Assembly: GCF_036373705.1 (NCBI RefSeq)
Contig: NC_089854.1
Location: 24,530,339 to 24,594,338, forward strand
Source of the DNA: Amia ocellicauda
Taxonomy: Eukaryota > Chordata > Actinopteri > Amiiformes > Amiidae
Direction of reading: 5' to 3'
DNA length: 64,000 nucleotides
Below are positions 1 to 14,300 of the stretch, one piece after another. Under the pieces are notes generated by a model. That model had not been told where the DNA came from and did no database searches. It saw only the letters and a program-made list of their open reading frames with translations. Made by a program: the position numbers and the translations under genes. Position 1 is the stretch's first letter; every line of letters starts with the position of its first letter.

Positions 1-940
1 ACTCTTCATTAATCTTAATCTATTTAATTTTGAGGCCAAATAAAAACTGATTCAAGTACAAATCTGTAGCCTACACAGTTATGACTTAATTGATCTTTAT
101 AGCTACGTTTTATACTACTATTATTTATGAGACGAAACATGATCTTAATTGGCTGGATCCAGGTTTTGATTTGGTCTAGCCCTTAGCTTGTTTCCATTTA
201 AAGGCAGTGTTCTGGTCGGTGCCTTTAAATATCAAAGAAAGTGGGGTAACTAGGGTCTGAACTGTACATTGACATGGGGCATAAAGCAGGATTGCCGATA
301 ACAAGTGGTTGGGCGTTAAATACAGGTTTTAATTTCTTTAATGCGTAAATTCCACAGAGGGAGCTTTAATTATATTACTGATGTAATTACAGGATTGATG
401 GGCTGCTCTTCAACACACATGTGGCCTCCTTTTATGTTTCCCTTAAAATATATATGTATATTTAAAATGGCGAAAGAATGTGTTTTTAAAAATGCTTGAA
501 TGATTATATAGGATTGTATATAGTGGTTGTACAGCACATAACCTAGAGCTTCCCTACCCTACCGGGTTCTGTTCCAACCGAGCGCTCAATTACTTAATTG
601 AACCCTTAATTTAACTAATCATTTTCTAAATCAGAGCCTTTTAATTATTTTTAACTGTAGGGGTTTTAAGTAAAAATTGTTTAACTGGCATATTAAGGAA
701 CCAACTGTGTATCATGTACACAATTCCGTAGTCCAATGTAAGCACATTATTACTTCAATTAAGGGTTCAAAGGCCTTGGTTCAGGTTTAGTAGCCTACAC
801 TCCAATTATTGTGGACCATAATTTATAAAATCATGTCCTGGAGGTTGATTTTATTCTTTTAACGTTAGGTTTTCAGTTCAAGTGAGCTCATCAGGCTGAT
901 GACATCAACACGTTAAGGTTCTTATTAGAGGAGCTGAGGT
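1..940. other. AT-rich sequence upstream of the putative cdc42ep4 promoter
   Basis: I see no gene, no long open frame and no transposon ends here. The stretch is AT-rich and ends where GC content and CpG frequency rise sharply at about 940. By synteny with human 17q25, where SDK2 ends upstream of CDC42EP4, intergenic DNA between sdk2 and cdc42ep4 would be expected. That is inference only. Confidence 0.5.
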
Positions 941-1129
941 TGGGTTGGGTTGCGGCCTTGACAGCATCCTCCTGGGCCTGTGGGCACCGACCATGGATGA
1001 GCTGGTTCAGCGTGTTCCTCTAGATCTCGGTATGGGCCGGTGTTGTGATGCACCCTGGACCCCCGGGGCTGCAGGGTTCACCGGGACACGCTCCTACAAT
1101 CCGGGGGATGCTACTCCATCACAACACCC

Positions 1130-1512
1130 ACCCCCCGCCCTGCTGGTTTGGGCTGTAAATGGCGTGCTGTCGCTTTAAGGCGCAGGAGGGTGGTGCTTTG
1201 GCCGGGGAGGGAAGGGGAAGAGCCTCGGTGCGCCGTCACACAGCAGCGCAGCTCGGCCAGGCATCCGCACCGGGACCCGGGACGGGCTGAAGAGGGGGGA
1301 AAGCGTCAAGAAAAGCCCATTGCGAGGTACAGCCCTGGTCTAGTAAGTCATATGTGCCGCAGACTTCAGAGGAGCGATCCGCAAGAATAATAACCGGATT
1401 TACAAAAGACAGGCAAACTTGTTTTCAAGGACCCAGAGACGCACATAACCGTAGAGGAACCGGGACCTGGATTGCAAAGTGTAACCATCTGGACCTCCAG
1501 AAAAGCGAGAGG
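1130..1512 (+). promoter_or_regulatory. cdc42ep4: CpG-rich putative promoter and untranslated first exon of cdc42ep4
   Basis: From about 945 the sequence becomes GC- and CpG-rich, in contrast to the AT-rich flanks. A good splice donor (GAGAGG followed by gtaagg, GT at 1513-1514) would end a non-coding first exon at 1512. CDC42EP genes normally have an untranslated first exon, a long intron and a single coding exon, which fits a join to the acceptor just before the coding exon at 22.5 kb. The transcription start itself is not visible. Short open frames in this region (for example 945-1178 and 1148-1390) look like chance reading through GC-rich DNA. Confidence 0.45.
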
Positions 1513-1841
1513 GTAAGGACAAAAAGCATGCATGGACATGAAGGTGTGAGCTAACTCTCATTTGAGACTCGTGTGTCGGTCGTTGCTGGTGTGTGTGACT
1601 CAGACGCGGTCATTGGGGGGGGGGGTGTTAATTAATAACTTATGAGTTGGGGGGGAATGGGGGACCATTGGAAACAAAGGATTGAGCCGCGCAGGGGAGG
1701 GCGAGATGTCTGGATGTTTGGCGCACAGGGCAGTGTCTTTGGTGGGAACCGGCCCGCTTGGTTCGGTGCTGGTTTTGGGGATCCAGGGCCGGGCCGGGTC
1801 GGGCCGGACACTTTCCCAGGCTGCAGCCCCGTGTGTGGGCG

Positions 1842-1966
1842 TGGAAGTGGGCAGCCGAGCATGCACATTTGCGGGGAGACAATGCGCCGCTGTACACGGC
1901 GTTGCACGCCGTGTACAGGGGCGCATTGTCTCCCCGCAAATGTGCATGCTCGGCTGCCCACTTCCA
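1842..1966. repeat. Near-perfect long inverted repeat (61-bp arms, 3-nt centre)
   Basis: Bases 1842-1902 are the reverse complement of 1906-1966, leaving a TGC centre at 1903-1905. I find one mismatch, G1889 opposite G1919. The arms are GC-rich and pairing stops abruptly on both sides, with no target-site duplication that I can see. If transcribed it would fold into a stem of about 61 bp, longer than an ordinary microRNA precursor. The overlapping open frames on both strands (such as 1642-2037 and 1600-2025) are by-products of the symmetry. Confidence 0.95.
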
Positions 1967-2351
1967 ACTCCGGCAGTCACTCCCTCTGCTCGGTACAGAT
2001 CCGCACAGGACAATCTGCAGCACATCCCTCCCTGTGAGGGGTGAGGAAACGTGTCTCAACCTACCTTGCGCAAGCATGGCTGCATACAGAACATACTACA
2101 TAGACTGTGCACACTGAACCACTGTTCAACCCACAGTCTTGATCCAGTGCACTCCACAACACAAATGCGTGCTAGTGACGAACAGTACTAGCATAACTCC
2201 ACCTTGGGAGTCTGTGAGCATGCTCTGATGGTCCCTGGTGGCACATTGCCCTGTCATTCCCCTGTCAGCAGTTCTAGTGCATGACCCAGATCAAGTTAAG
2301 TGGACCTGCAAAGTCCTGCCAGACCTGCCGCACTTGCAGGGCTGCAGTGCA

Positions 2352-2373
2352 GGGGTGGGTGGGTGGGTGGGGG
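2352..2373 (+). other. G-quadruplex-forming motif
   Basis: Five runs of three or more G are separated by single T bases (a GGGT-type repeat) between 2352 and 2373. This pattern is expected to form a parallel-stranded quadruplex. It lies within the inferred first intron of cdc42ep4. Confidence 0.7.
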
Positions 2374-5300
2374 AGGAGATGTAATTCACTCTGATTCCGC
2401 CAAAGTTTCTACTTAATGCTGGAGGAAATATTTGTGACATATAGTATTTCCTCTCTGATTTGCACTCCATTTATCAGTCCTGATGATGAATGGGCGAGTC
2501 AGGCCTGAAAGCCTGTAGGGTGAAAAAGAGGATGATGGTGCCTTTTAAAGAAAAAACGCCACACAAGAAAACCAGCCGTAAAGTTAATAGGCCCACTGTT
2601 AGCTCCAGCGTTTCTGCAAACGACCCATTAAACAGCACCTAGTAATTTGCTGGATGGTGGCAAGTGGGGCTTGAAATATAGGGGGATTATACTGTAGCGT
2701 GTCTATATGATAAACAAGGATACTGAGGGGAGGTTTAGGGCTGTGTTTAATTTGAAAGAATAGTGGCTCTGATGGGAACCATCATTGGCTGAGGGGATAT
2801 TTTATGATCCCGCACGGTGTCGTTTCACCAAGATGCCCGTTTAGCAGCCCACCACTCTGTTAAAGAAGCATTTCATTAGCTTCCCAGGTCCCTGCCTGCG
2901 CGGCTTTATCCCGGCAGCAGTCAACATTGTTCAGTCTCCTGTCAGTCGTACTTCTCAGGAGATACCAGCCCTCGCACTTCTGAGAAGTAAATACTGTGGT
3001 TTAAAGAACCCAGTCATCTAATGTGCAAGATAACATGATAACATGTTTTTGTGCTCTTTGCTTCTTCTGTGTCTTGTGTAACTAATCTCCAAAGTCTGGT
3101 GTGTGTAGGGATTCATAGCAAGGCAAGACATCACAAAACGCTGACAAGGCTAAGCCTCCTCTTGCTGAAGGAGAACAGTGTCTGTCTAGGTTTTTATTTA
3201 GGTGTATGAAGTATATTTCCAAGGCAGGAAGAGAGGCTGGGGAATAAAGCAGTACAAAAAAATCTATAGTTAAAACAAAGACTGTAAATGATATGCAATA
3301 AAACCCTACACACACACACACACACATTATGCAGCCCTGTAAAACAAAATTCTACTTTTTCTAAGTTGTTGGCTGTAACAGGAAGAGCTGGGGGGGGGTT
3401 GATAATTAACAGAGTTTGAGGAATGACAGCTGGAACGGAGGAGCAGGAGTCATTTTTTAACAGAAACCAGTACACTCTCTTTTCTCCGACATACAAAGTG
3501 GAAAGAGCTGCCTGTGAATAAGCCAGCAGAGCCAAGTTTAAATATAATGTTCTTATCAGTAACTGCTTCACTGCTTCTTCAAGACAGTTGGACTGTAATC
3601 TTTGGGAAGCCTTTTCACATAACAGAGCCTCTGCCCAGCAGTTCTGTCATGTGTTTGAGTCCAAGGCCCCGTGCTTTTATTTTTAATAGGCTGGGATTGT
3701 AGCAGTCAGATTGGACACATTTTCCAATCGATTAACAGTATCTTGGCCTAATTAAGTCTGATCTTCCCATTCAAATGACGGAGCCTTTGGGCTGCTGCAT
3801 ATTAGATCAGCTGCTTCTTTAAACCCCCTCCTTACAGACAGTTACTTTAAAGGTAAATCTGCTCGAATTTCAATTTAGCCAAGGCAGCTTTCGAGTCTGA
3901 GGCATGATGAAACACTGTTAAAGCAAGCGTTAATGTTGATCTAGTAGAGATTTTAGATATTCATGTCTGATTTATGTGATTCTGACTCCCATTCTATGAG
4001 AGTATTCTGTTCTACTGTGCCTTGACAGAAGGAACATCTTAACTGTGAATGCAGCAGAGCTGTTTAGTATTTAACCAGCATTAAAGATGCTTCTTTCACA
4101 ACTTGGATCCAAGGCTATTAAAACAATCCTGTCTCTTAATTTCCAGCAGACAAGTTACTGGATCAGTCCCCTTGGAACCAGCTGTATTTTGTTAGTGTTT
4201 GCTTTGTAGCTATTATATCCCGAAGAAGTGTTTGTCTTGAAAGTGAAAATGAAGATTATGATTTACCATCTCGACACTGGGGGACACACAGTGTTCCTGG
4301 CCTTTGTGTGAATACTTCTTTGTTCGGGGATGGTTAGCTTTGCTTTTGAGTGAATGGAAGTGAGACGGACCTTTGACCTTCATTAGAATGATACAGGCCG
4401 GGGAGGGGAGACCCTGGCCTCATGCTCTGCCCGAGGCTATTGACGCTGGTCTGGTCAGTGTGACGGAGTGACCCCAGCTGAGATACGGAAACCACGTCCT
4501 GCAGCACATGGTCAAGGCCACTGTCTTTAAGTGCAGCAAAAAACCCTTACCAAGGACCTTTAAGACTAATAGATTGAGCTTCGGAGTCTTGCTTTCCTAC
4601 AAAATAGGTCATGTGTATGACTCAGAATGCATACTTTGTTTGGGCAAAAACACCTTGTTGCATTTCAGAATCAGTGTTCCTCTGAAAATGCTTATTGTTG
4701 GAACAACCCCAGGCCAGACTTCAAGTATCCATTGAGATTGTCAGGATTGGCATCCCTGCAGTACAACCCGGCAGCTGGACCGTGCTTCTTGGCTGGTCTG
4801 TTCACTTAAGTGCTCTTGCCAGACTGCTGACGATGCACAGCATTAAAAAAGACGTGTATTTAATATGCCAGCCTGCCAACTACATGTCACATGTTAAAGT
4901 AAAGGAATGCAGCTGCTTTTTACTGATTCTGAGAGATTTATTACCATTTTAAAGTAGAATTTGCTATTTGCTAATCTCCCCGGCCTACCTCTCTGAAAGG
5001 TTGTGTTTAAAGTGCCAAGATGTCTGGTATGGTACGGACAAGAATTGGCCTCCTTCCCAGTCCAAATCCGTCTCCGTGCATTTTCTTCTGTCTGAAGTGC
5101 AGCTGGAGTGAAAAGCAAAGAGAACCCAAGATATCAGACAGCCTGTTTTTCAGAATAATCTTTACTTTAGGAAGTAGTCATTAAAGCTACCTTGGATGTC
5201 ATTAGCAGTGAGTAGTTTGTTTATCCTGGAACCTCATCATGCTGTTCCTTCACAATCCGAAGGAGACTGTCCAACATGGTGTAGTTAGTTGTGTGCAGAT

Positions 5301-8300
5301 TAGGGCATATTCCTCTCTCAGGAGAGTAATGGTCTTCATTTGTATTCCTTTGTTTTCAGTGTTGACTGGCTGGATGTCACACTGAGTTCTCAGGGCACTT
5401 TTCTGGTGCTTCCTCCATTCCCCTCATTATAACTAATTTAGAAATTGCCTCTGAAGAGACTTCTCAGAGCCGAAGAGTACAAGGGAACCAGCGTTGCAAT
5501 TGCTTCAGAAAATGATTTACCAGAAGTGGTGTGGACACTAGTGTTGCACAGGCTGATGCGTTCCCAGTCTTGTATCACTCTAAATTGCATTCCCTGCTCA
5601 GCACTGAGAACGTTTCTCAGACTGTGTCTTCAGTTGATCGTTTATTTATTTGAAAAATAGCTAGCATGACATGCGAGTCATTTTCTCTGAGGACAAGGAA
5701 GTAAAATATTAAATAACCGGAAGGCCAGGTGGTACTCATGACTTTAATGTGTTTAAACGTTTTAATGGTATATAGTGTGCGCTGAATTCCAGTTTTTAGG
5801 TTACATTTGAGGACGTATACCATACATCGTGCTTGTAGGTCTCAGGGGTTTGTGTGTGAAAATGTATGTATGCCCACTCCTCCTCTGCAATCCAGGAAAT
5901 TCCAATGTAAACTGTTTGTTTTTTCTGGAATTCGGGCTTAGTGCTAGTTGCTGTAGTTAGTAACTGAAGACTTTGACGTTTTGAGAAATGTTTATCGGGG
6001 GAGAGGTATATTAGCAAAATGAGTTTTATATATCTTGGGACAAACCACACAGAGGAATGCAGAGGCCAGATTGTTTGTAACGGGCAAGCACATGCTGAGA
6101 ACCGACTTGTGTATACGGTTCTGGAAGGAACGCTTGATAAACACACAAAGCGAATAAGCTTTCCAAATATGGAGTGAGTGAAAGCTGGTATTTACTTATT
6201 TGCGGGTGGGTAAAGTAATCTGAACAGAAATTTGTTGCCCTGCTAATTGTGTTCAGTAAAGTGCGACTCAGTGTTTATTAGTGAAGTCTGTGTTTACATA
6301 TGTATAGGTCAGAGCAGGGAAGGTTTTCAGTTCAGTGTGCTTTCTTGGTACAAGTACCTTGGCAATCTCTCTGTAGTTGTTTCAGCAGGGAGCAAACATT
6401 ATACAGCTCTGCATTTCAAAACCTTGAACACTGCAAGCCTGCAACCACACTCGCAGTCCGATTGGCTGAGGCTGTGAAGAACCCAGACGTGGCAGTGTTT
6501 CAGCTGGCATCAGTTAGTTGTCTAGTCAGATTTCCGTAAGTGAGCAGGTGTGCCTTATCTTGTATCAGAGCACCGGTCTTTGCACAAGGCTGTTTACTGT
6601 AAATATCGTGTGTTTGTTTATGGGGAAAGCTGGAGCCACCGTAGCCGCTTGGTATCTCGGACTATGTGGAAGCTGTTCGGCACAGTGTGTGGTGTCCAGC
6701 AGAATTAAAGCAGCCCTCTGCATCAGACCATTACAACACGTAAGCTTGATTAACAAAAGTTCTGAATTAAAGCTGTTTGAGATCCTTTAGGCCTCTACTT
6801 GGTATTTCCTCAATTAGCAGCACACAAAGTCCTGATATCAATTAGGCTTGGATTCAGTAAAGTCTTTGAATTGAAGTCTGGTCTGGATTTATTTTCCTTC
6901 AGGGTGGTCCCATTAGCCAGTGGTTGGTGTACTTATCTCTGTTGCCCATCGAGGTTACTCCCATAGGTGTAGAACAGGGCTCCTGTCCCGCTGTGTTGTC
7001 CTGGAGGTGTGTGCCCCTTCACTTCATTCACTGCCAGGGAGCCGTATCTTGATGAAGAACAATGTCAGGATGTACTTGTGGAACAGAATGCTCATTGACT
7101 GCTAAACCACCCTTCCCAGTGTAATTAAAGCTTGAGGTGCACGCACATCTGTGTGGATGTGGATGTATGTAATGTGTATTAGGTCGAAGCGAATAGTGTA
7201 ATAGAAACAAGTTGACAGCATCACAATGAATTTGAAATGTATATTTTGTGATAAGGAAGCTTATACTCGGTTACAAATGTTCTTTCACTTGCCTCAGGTG
7301 CTGAAACTAAAGGTTTGTGTTGGGGAGGCTTCTTCCGAGTTTGACATGCTTTCTGCAGCTTTATCTGATGAACCCGACCCAGGTCTGTGGGTGTGAATCC
7401 ATTCATAATTTCCAAATCCTCAAATCATGCGTCAGTCTCTCCCTAATGAACTAGCGACACAAACAAACATTTGACCTGTCAAAACACTTGACTTCAGTGA
7501 TGGTGGGTTCACTACCTGAAATGTTAATGTGGATGCGTTGTACACTTTTCATATTGAAGGGTTTAACTTTTATTTTTAAAAATTGCTTTATCGGACAACC
7601 TAAGCACCGATGTTTGTGGAAGTGGTTTACATTTGTTATACTACATTCGAGTGTAACTGTAAATGCACCTTGTGTAGGCCTCTCTGACCCCCATGAATAA
7701 TTATAGCCTTGCTCAATTTTGGCTGCACATGAGCAAATAATTAGTTGAAAGAAGGCAGACCTGTTCAGTGAATGTTTTTTTCAACACCAAGGATGTGACT
7801 TGGGCACGCTGAAAGGAGCATACATTTTTCTCATTGTTATTTTGTCCTAATAAGTACATTCCAGTGATCTCTCCGAACCAACCCAGTGCGTTCAAAGGGC
7901 CTTAATTCCCAGTCGCAGACGTTTCCGTAACTCTTGAAAGAGACACCTGCCATATCTGGTTTTTACTTTATTTTTTTTGTATAGTTCAGTACGTACATGT
8001 ATTTGTTTTTCTGTTTCGTAGCAGCTGTTGATTTAGATTCTCCTCTTGACTTCAGCACCACAGGAAAAGCTTCAGTCCCCAAATTTGTCGATTGTAAAAA
8101 TGGCAAATGAATAATGCCTTTATGATATTTCAGGGAAATGAGCCGGTTTCTCATTGGGCTATATAACCGGTCACAGGTTGAGAGTTCCTCCTGTTTTCTG
8201 TCATCCAGCCATGATCAGTCGCTCAACAGATCTCCCTCTTCTCTGGGGGTCTCTTTGTTTTGTATTTGTTTTTGTTTTTTCCGCAGGGTTCGTCTGGTGA

Positions 8301-11300
8301 CCGTGATTAAATATTAACTTGCTGAGTTTTGCTATGTGTTTAATCTATTGCACAGATTACCACCACTTGAAAGCCTCAAAGATCCAACACGGCACAATCC
8401 CATTCACAGGCCAATAGTTCCCCTTTGTGCTCCTTCACTGGTGTCGTTCTGCGCAGGCGATGACAGGTGGCAGGCAGTGTGTGCACGGCAAGCCTTGGAA
8501 AGCCCACTGCTGGACAGTTTTCTCAGGTGTTGAAAGAGCAAGGAGAGAAGTTTTACACCCCACTGTATTCCTAAAGCGGTTTGTGAGCAATGCATCTACT
8601 TATTGACAAGATTTCAGCTTGTGTCTTTGTGGCAGTTTCCTTTCAGGCCTACGGTTTGTCAGACCATTAGGTATCAGAAGGGCCTTTAGTTGCCACCAGG
8701 ATCCTAAATAGTAGGCTGTAGATCGAGGGTCATGGTTTTCGCCAACATTCAGTGAAAGCGGACCTCTTAAAACTGCAAGATGCTTGCTTTTGGACATGCT
8801 GTAAAACCTGACAGGACGTGAGCAATGAATAACCAATAACGGCCCATCAATGAAATTCCTGCAGCAACTTTTAATCTATGTTTGGATTTGCAGTGCTTGC
8901 TCTGTAACACATGGGACAGCCCTGAGCTTTGGCAAACTGCCATGTTAAAATAATACAGCCAAAATATGAAGTGCAGGCCATTTGTTTGATAAATCTATGT
9001 AGAGGAAACATGTGAGGAGGCTGTTTTTATTTTTCTTCCCGTGTTTGTGTTTTTTCCTGCCAAGGGCCATTTTTTCTCTGGTTCCATTTGTTGCACATCT
9101 GTAAGCTCTTAAACACTCGGGACTTATCGTTCACCTACGAGTAATGGCTGCAATGTAGACATCTGTGCGCGCCTTTGCCGAGGATATTTGAACTGTCACT
9201 GATACCTCCTGTGTTGTGTATGAAGAACAGGCAGCGCTGCCAATTGCTGTATTTTCATTTTGGGTGTAATTTTCTCAGTTCCGTTCTTTTGTGAGCGCCT
9301 GTGAGAAGAAAATTGGAGGGTGTGTTCGGTGTGAGGAGGTGAAATATGAAAGAAAAGGCTATACTGAACCTTGGTGCTGTTATCTTGAGTGAGAAACCCG
9401 GCGATGGGGCTGCGGTGATGGTCACTGTGCGTCTGAGCGGCAGGGTGTCAGGTACGGGGAGATGTGCTGTTCATAAACCCGGCACCAATGTGCTCGCACA
9501 CACACACACACTCTGAATGTGCTTATGCTGGGGGGGATTTTTGTTGGCCGTTTAGAAAGGGTGTGAGCGATAATGATAAACCTGACTGGAATTTCCTGGA
9601 AAATGTCCTTTCCTTTATGGCCTACCTGACCCAGGGAAGCCAGTGCAGTGAAGCAGGATAGAGAATACTTCACAGCAACCATTTCCATCACTCACTCATT
9701 CACCAGAGAAATAATTAATAACTTAAAAGACACAGTGAGGACCAAGCTTTTGACATTAATCTTGTGTTAAAAGACAAACACAAAAGCTATAATAAGGATA
9801 ACTTTCATATCCAAAACATTAGTGTAAAATCATGTATTTCATATCTCGCGTTTATTTTGTGTGTGCACCTCTTTCAAATATCTTCTCTCCTTCTGTCTGT
9901 TAAAATGAGACGGATGTAAAGTTCAGGTAAATTGAATGTACCTATGTTGATCACAACTTTTGGTGGTTATGCACAAGTTCCTGTGTGAAGTTTGCTGGGC
10001 CTCTGAATGTGTGAGGCAGGTTGCAGAGGTGGCTGTCTGTGTCTTAAAGCTGCTGAGAGTCTGCGTTTGGTATTTGAGGTCGGAAAGTGGAAGTATGACC
10101 GGCTGAGGGTTGTGTTGGTTGCAGTGTGATGTGGCTTGAATGTAAGATGTTTGTTCCGGACACATCAGCTGGGTGAGAAACTGCTCCCAAAATGCATGAT
10201 CACAGGAGGTGGGCTGTGGAAGACGAACCGGATGAGAATCAATGAAGTATCCCACTGACTCAGTCAATACAGGGATGTATTTTTAATCTGGAGGCTAGTT
10301 CAGCTCCACAGTTTTGTATGTGTTTACATATGACCTCAGGAGAGCTCTTGATCTGGCTCTCTACTGAGCACTCCTGACCAAAGAAGTCCAAACTGCCTTT
10401 GTCTAAGGGACTGGGCAGATCTCATGATGTCCCCAGATCTCCTCCAGAGGGTTATAAATTGAAAACGTCTTGGTTGAGCAGCTAATGAATTAAGCAGCAG
10501 CCAGCGCTGAGACCCAGACTTGAGAACTGTTAACTGTATGCGTCTCTGAACAGGAACTTTACCAAGACGCACTCAATCTCAATTATCCAAATTTATGAGG
10601 AACATGTTGTTTTACTTAAAAACCGTTGTAGTTACAGGGCTGGATCTACGGGCAGAGGTCTGTGCGTGCTGTAACTCCTGTCGGCATTGTTGCCCTGGTC
10701 TCCGCCTTTGGGGAAAAAAAAAAAAAAAAAAAAAAAATCACTCATACAATTTATATTAACCCCAGTGGTGTTCCTCCTTTGCCAGGAATGGACCACTCCA
10801 ATTTTTAATTTGTTTTCCATCCACTGCTGTTTAAATCATTAAAACAGTGAGTCCCGCTTGAGGCAACTCTTGAAACTGGACGTTTAGTGTTCCCTCATGA
10901 GACCCGTATACATTTAACTGCGCACTGTAAAAGCTTTCATTTCTGGAGGCGAACTGATTATTAGTGTTATTATTAAGGCAAACAAAGGGGACCTTTTCAA
11001 AACGTTAAACGGCTCACAGCAACCCATCGCTTCGGGGGACAAGAGGATGTCGCATTGTGTGCTTTCTTTCATTTGCATGCAAAGGTACGTGCTGATTTAA
11101 CACACAGGCCGTGACTGCTGGCTCATAGGCATGTGCTCGTGGACCGGGCGTTTGCTAAAGCTTTGTGTGTGTGTATGGGACGGATTAGGAAGGGCAAGAG
11201 CAGCCTATTTCCGCAGGGCGATTTGAGTTGGAGGGAAAGCATCTTGCATCCTCCCTTCCTGCTGACCCATTAAGGTCGATACCCTCCCTTTCTGGTCCCC

Positions 11301-14300
11301 AGCTCTCGCAGTCCCACAGTGCTTTGCCTGTCCTGTACAGTGCTGGTTGGATGGCTGGCAGGCAGACTGACCTCGTGTGTGTTTTCTGTGTGCAGTAATT
11401 GCTGTGTTTGCTGAACAGGGGCTCTCTCTGTAATGCTGTTATGAGACGCTTATCATAGTGGTGATTTAGCACATTTTTTCAATACAAAGTGGTGATCAAG
11501 AAAGGGAGAGGAATTCGTTTTGGAAGTGTTCATTAGTAGTTTTATCTTCTAAAATGCCCTGTTCTGCCAATGTTACTTTAATCGACTGCAACTACTCATA
11601 CAAACCCAGACCTCTGTCTTAAATATGGCATCAAAATGCTCCTTACATTATCCAACAGGTTTAAATGCAAATATTTGATCAATTAAACTACTACAAAAAA
11701 AAAATCTTTGTCATGTCTAGCAAGAATTTGCTGGGGAGGGGCATTAAGGGTTAATAGTACCTGAAAAACAACTGTTCACCATAACCAGTGAATCATTTCG
11801 TCCAATTTGTTTTATGCAAAGTGAGAAACTGGATTAGGCTTCTTTATCTTTTCAGTTAAAATCGTTGGTGATCACATTTTAGACGGAAAAGGGGGGAGGG
11901 AGGAAAAAGACAAAGAAAGAAGGCAGCCAGTCAGGGAATAAAAAAGACACATGGTTGGAGTGATTGATCGGATGGACACAATTGTCCTCTGTCTGAGTTG
12001 AGCTTTCCTTCGCCATTTCTCGCTCTTCTATTGCAGCGGACTAATGAGGTTTGGGCACATTCCAGGAGGTTTAGGTAATGAGTTTCACAGACCCAGAATA
12101 CAGTTCTCCTGAAGTGCGCTGTAAGCTCTGTGCCCTTGTCATGCCCATTCTGTGCTTTGTGTTTTTGTTCCCCTCATTTCAGGTTTGTAAATGTCAGGGC
12201 AGTGCACTGTTCTTTAACGCCAAGCTTAGTGTTTGTCCCATGAAAGGAAAACCAGTAGCTCCTCTCCTGAATAAGCAAGGGAGAGTCCAAGTCTCAACTA
12301 AAAACTAAAAAAAAAAAAAAAAAAAACTAGAGGGATAACTGAAGGGATTATAGTGCAAACGTATATAATGCCTTGCTTATTGGCCTTTCATACTTTTAAA
12401 CCCATCGTGTTCTGTTTATTTATCATGTCTCATCATTTTTCAGATCTCTTCACGGCTGTCCCACTGAGAGTTTAAATCAGGGACGTGAAAACAAAGTGCG
12501 GCAATGTAAAAATGAGGTCAACATGAGGACAAGCAAATACCCTCCGTAACTGTATGGCATTACTAAAGTCACGCAGCTAAACGGAGGGTTTGGCTGGGCC
12601 GTAAACGGGGCGCCAGAGTTTCTTTGTGTAGAAGTGTCGTCGCTTCAGTCAGGCGCGCTCGGGGGTGAAAGGTCATGCCAGGGGCGGAGCTGTGCTCGGC
12701 AGGAGCCACGTTCAGTTTTTAGCTGAACAAATTACTTAATCCTGCAGTGGTTTGCCTGTGTGTGCCAGAGGCCTGGCTCCACCTGGGCGGTCTGTTCGCC
12801 ATGAATACAGGGCTGCCTGTGCCGCGCCTGTACAACATGTTATCTTTATTAAGTACTGCGTCGAGTTGTGAAACTGAGGCTCTTTGTCTGTTAACACTTG
12901 AGGCAGGTTGAAGGCCGTGAATTCCCCTTCAGATAAATATAATCATATGTATACTGACAAACTGTAATTTATCATGTCCTTGATCTTTTAAAAATACAAG
13001 TCTCCAACTAAAATGGCCCCGGAGCACTTCCCTGTAGTTTAAAACCTTTCATTTCTACTTTACGACACCTAAATTAAAGTGCTTCTGACTAATGGTTTCG
13101 CGATTTGTTCGCTGTTGGAGATGTGGTGTTTTGGGGGCAGATTCAGCCAAATCGTAATTTAAAATAGACAATGGAGTCCAAAGCTGACAAGACTAAATGG
13201 CTGTCCTTTCGGTGTCTTGAGAGATTTTTCATTGCCGTCCATTTCATACTTTTTTTCCTTCGCTCCTTGGTCTGTCTGACCTTTTCAATCTTTTGTTCTG
13301 TCAAGTTGTCGTCATCCTTTAATTTGTTTCTTCTCCATTCTCAAATGTGATGCTTTTCTCTTGCTTTGGGATTTTAATCGCGATACTAAAATCACGTCTG
13401 TTTCCTGCATTATTTGACGTTGGCTCTCTAAAGGTACTGGCTACGAGCAGTTCTCTTGAAGCCATGTCTGCACAGAAATGTTGTTTTTGTTTGTCTGATC
13501 ATTTTTTTTAACCAAGATCCAGTGATGGAAATATACTGTTGAATGAGTTTGAACAGAAATCCTTTGCAGTGATTGGGAGAGAACCTGGGAGAGAACTTTT
13601 TTTTTTTGTGGGTGGTGACTGTTTTCATGAACATGTTTTAATTTTTTCCAACCAAGCACACTTATCAGAAATTAAAACTCATTATTCAAGCCCTTATAGC
13701 AGTTTTGGATTGAGATTCAATCTTGCTTACTTGGGTGGAAATGTATGTTTGATCATTTCTTCCATTTGGCTTTTTGTCTTTGAAGAGCTCCAGAAACCCC
13801 TCCCCGAGTAGATCAGAGAGAGTCATTCATGCTTGAAGTTTTGTATTTTTAAGGACCTAAAGGGTTTAACTAAAACTGGAGACAATTGTGACTGAATCAC
13901 TGTGATCAAAATCTCTTTAACTTTGATAAAAAAAAATATCAAACGTTTTTTTTCCATGAGGTTTTTCTCACATTGTCCGTTTGATTTAGATTCTAGACGA
14001 CTGATGATCGGCTGAAAGGAAGGTGTGTTGGTGTGGCCCTAAGCCTGAGGTGGGGCCTAGGAAAATGAGCAAACACAAACTGAGATATGGCGTTGAAGTG
14101 AAGGAACTGGTGATTGATTTGTACAGTGCTCCATGCACAAAACTAATAGACAAACAACTCCCTGTTGAGCCTACCTACACTTAAACACAGGTCCCTCGCT
14201 ACACATATAACTATAATAAATGCACAAGACAAACAGCGGCCAGTCCAAATCTGTAATCAATTCCACAGCCCCGCAGTCAAAGTGAATTTACTGTGAGGAT

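Noticed and set aside
1600-2117. Overlapping open frames of 111-145 aa on both strands around the long palindrome
   Set aside because: They come from a GC-rich inverted repeat with few stop codons. The same peptide appears on both strands, and there is no family similarity or splice context.
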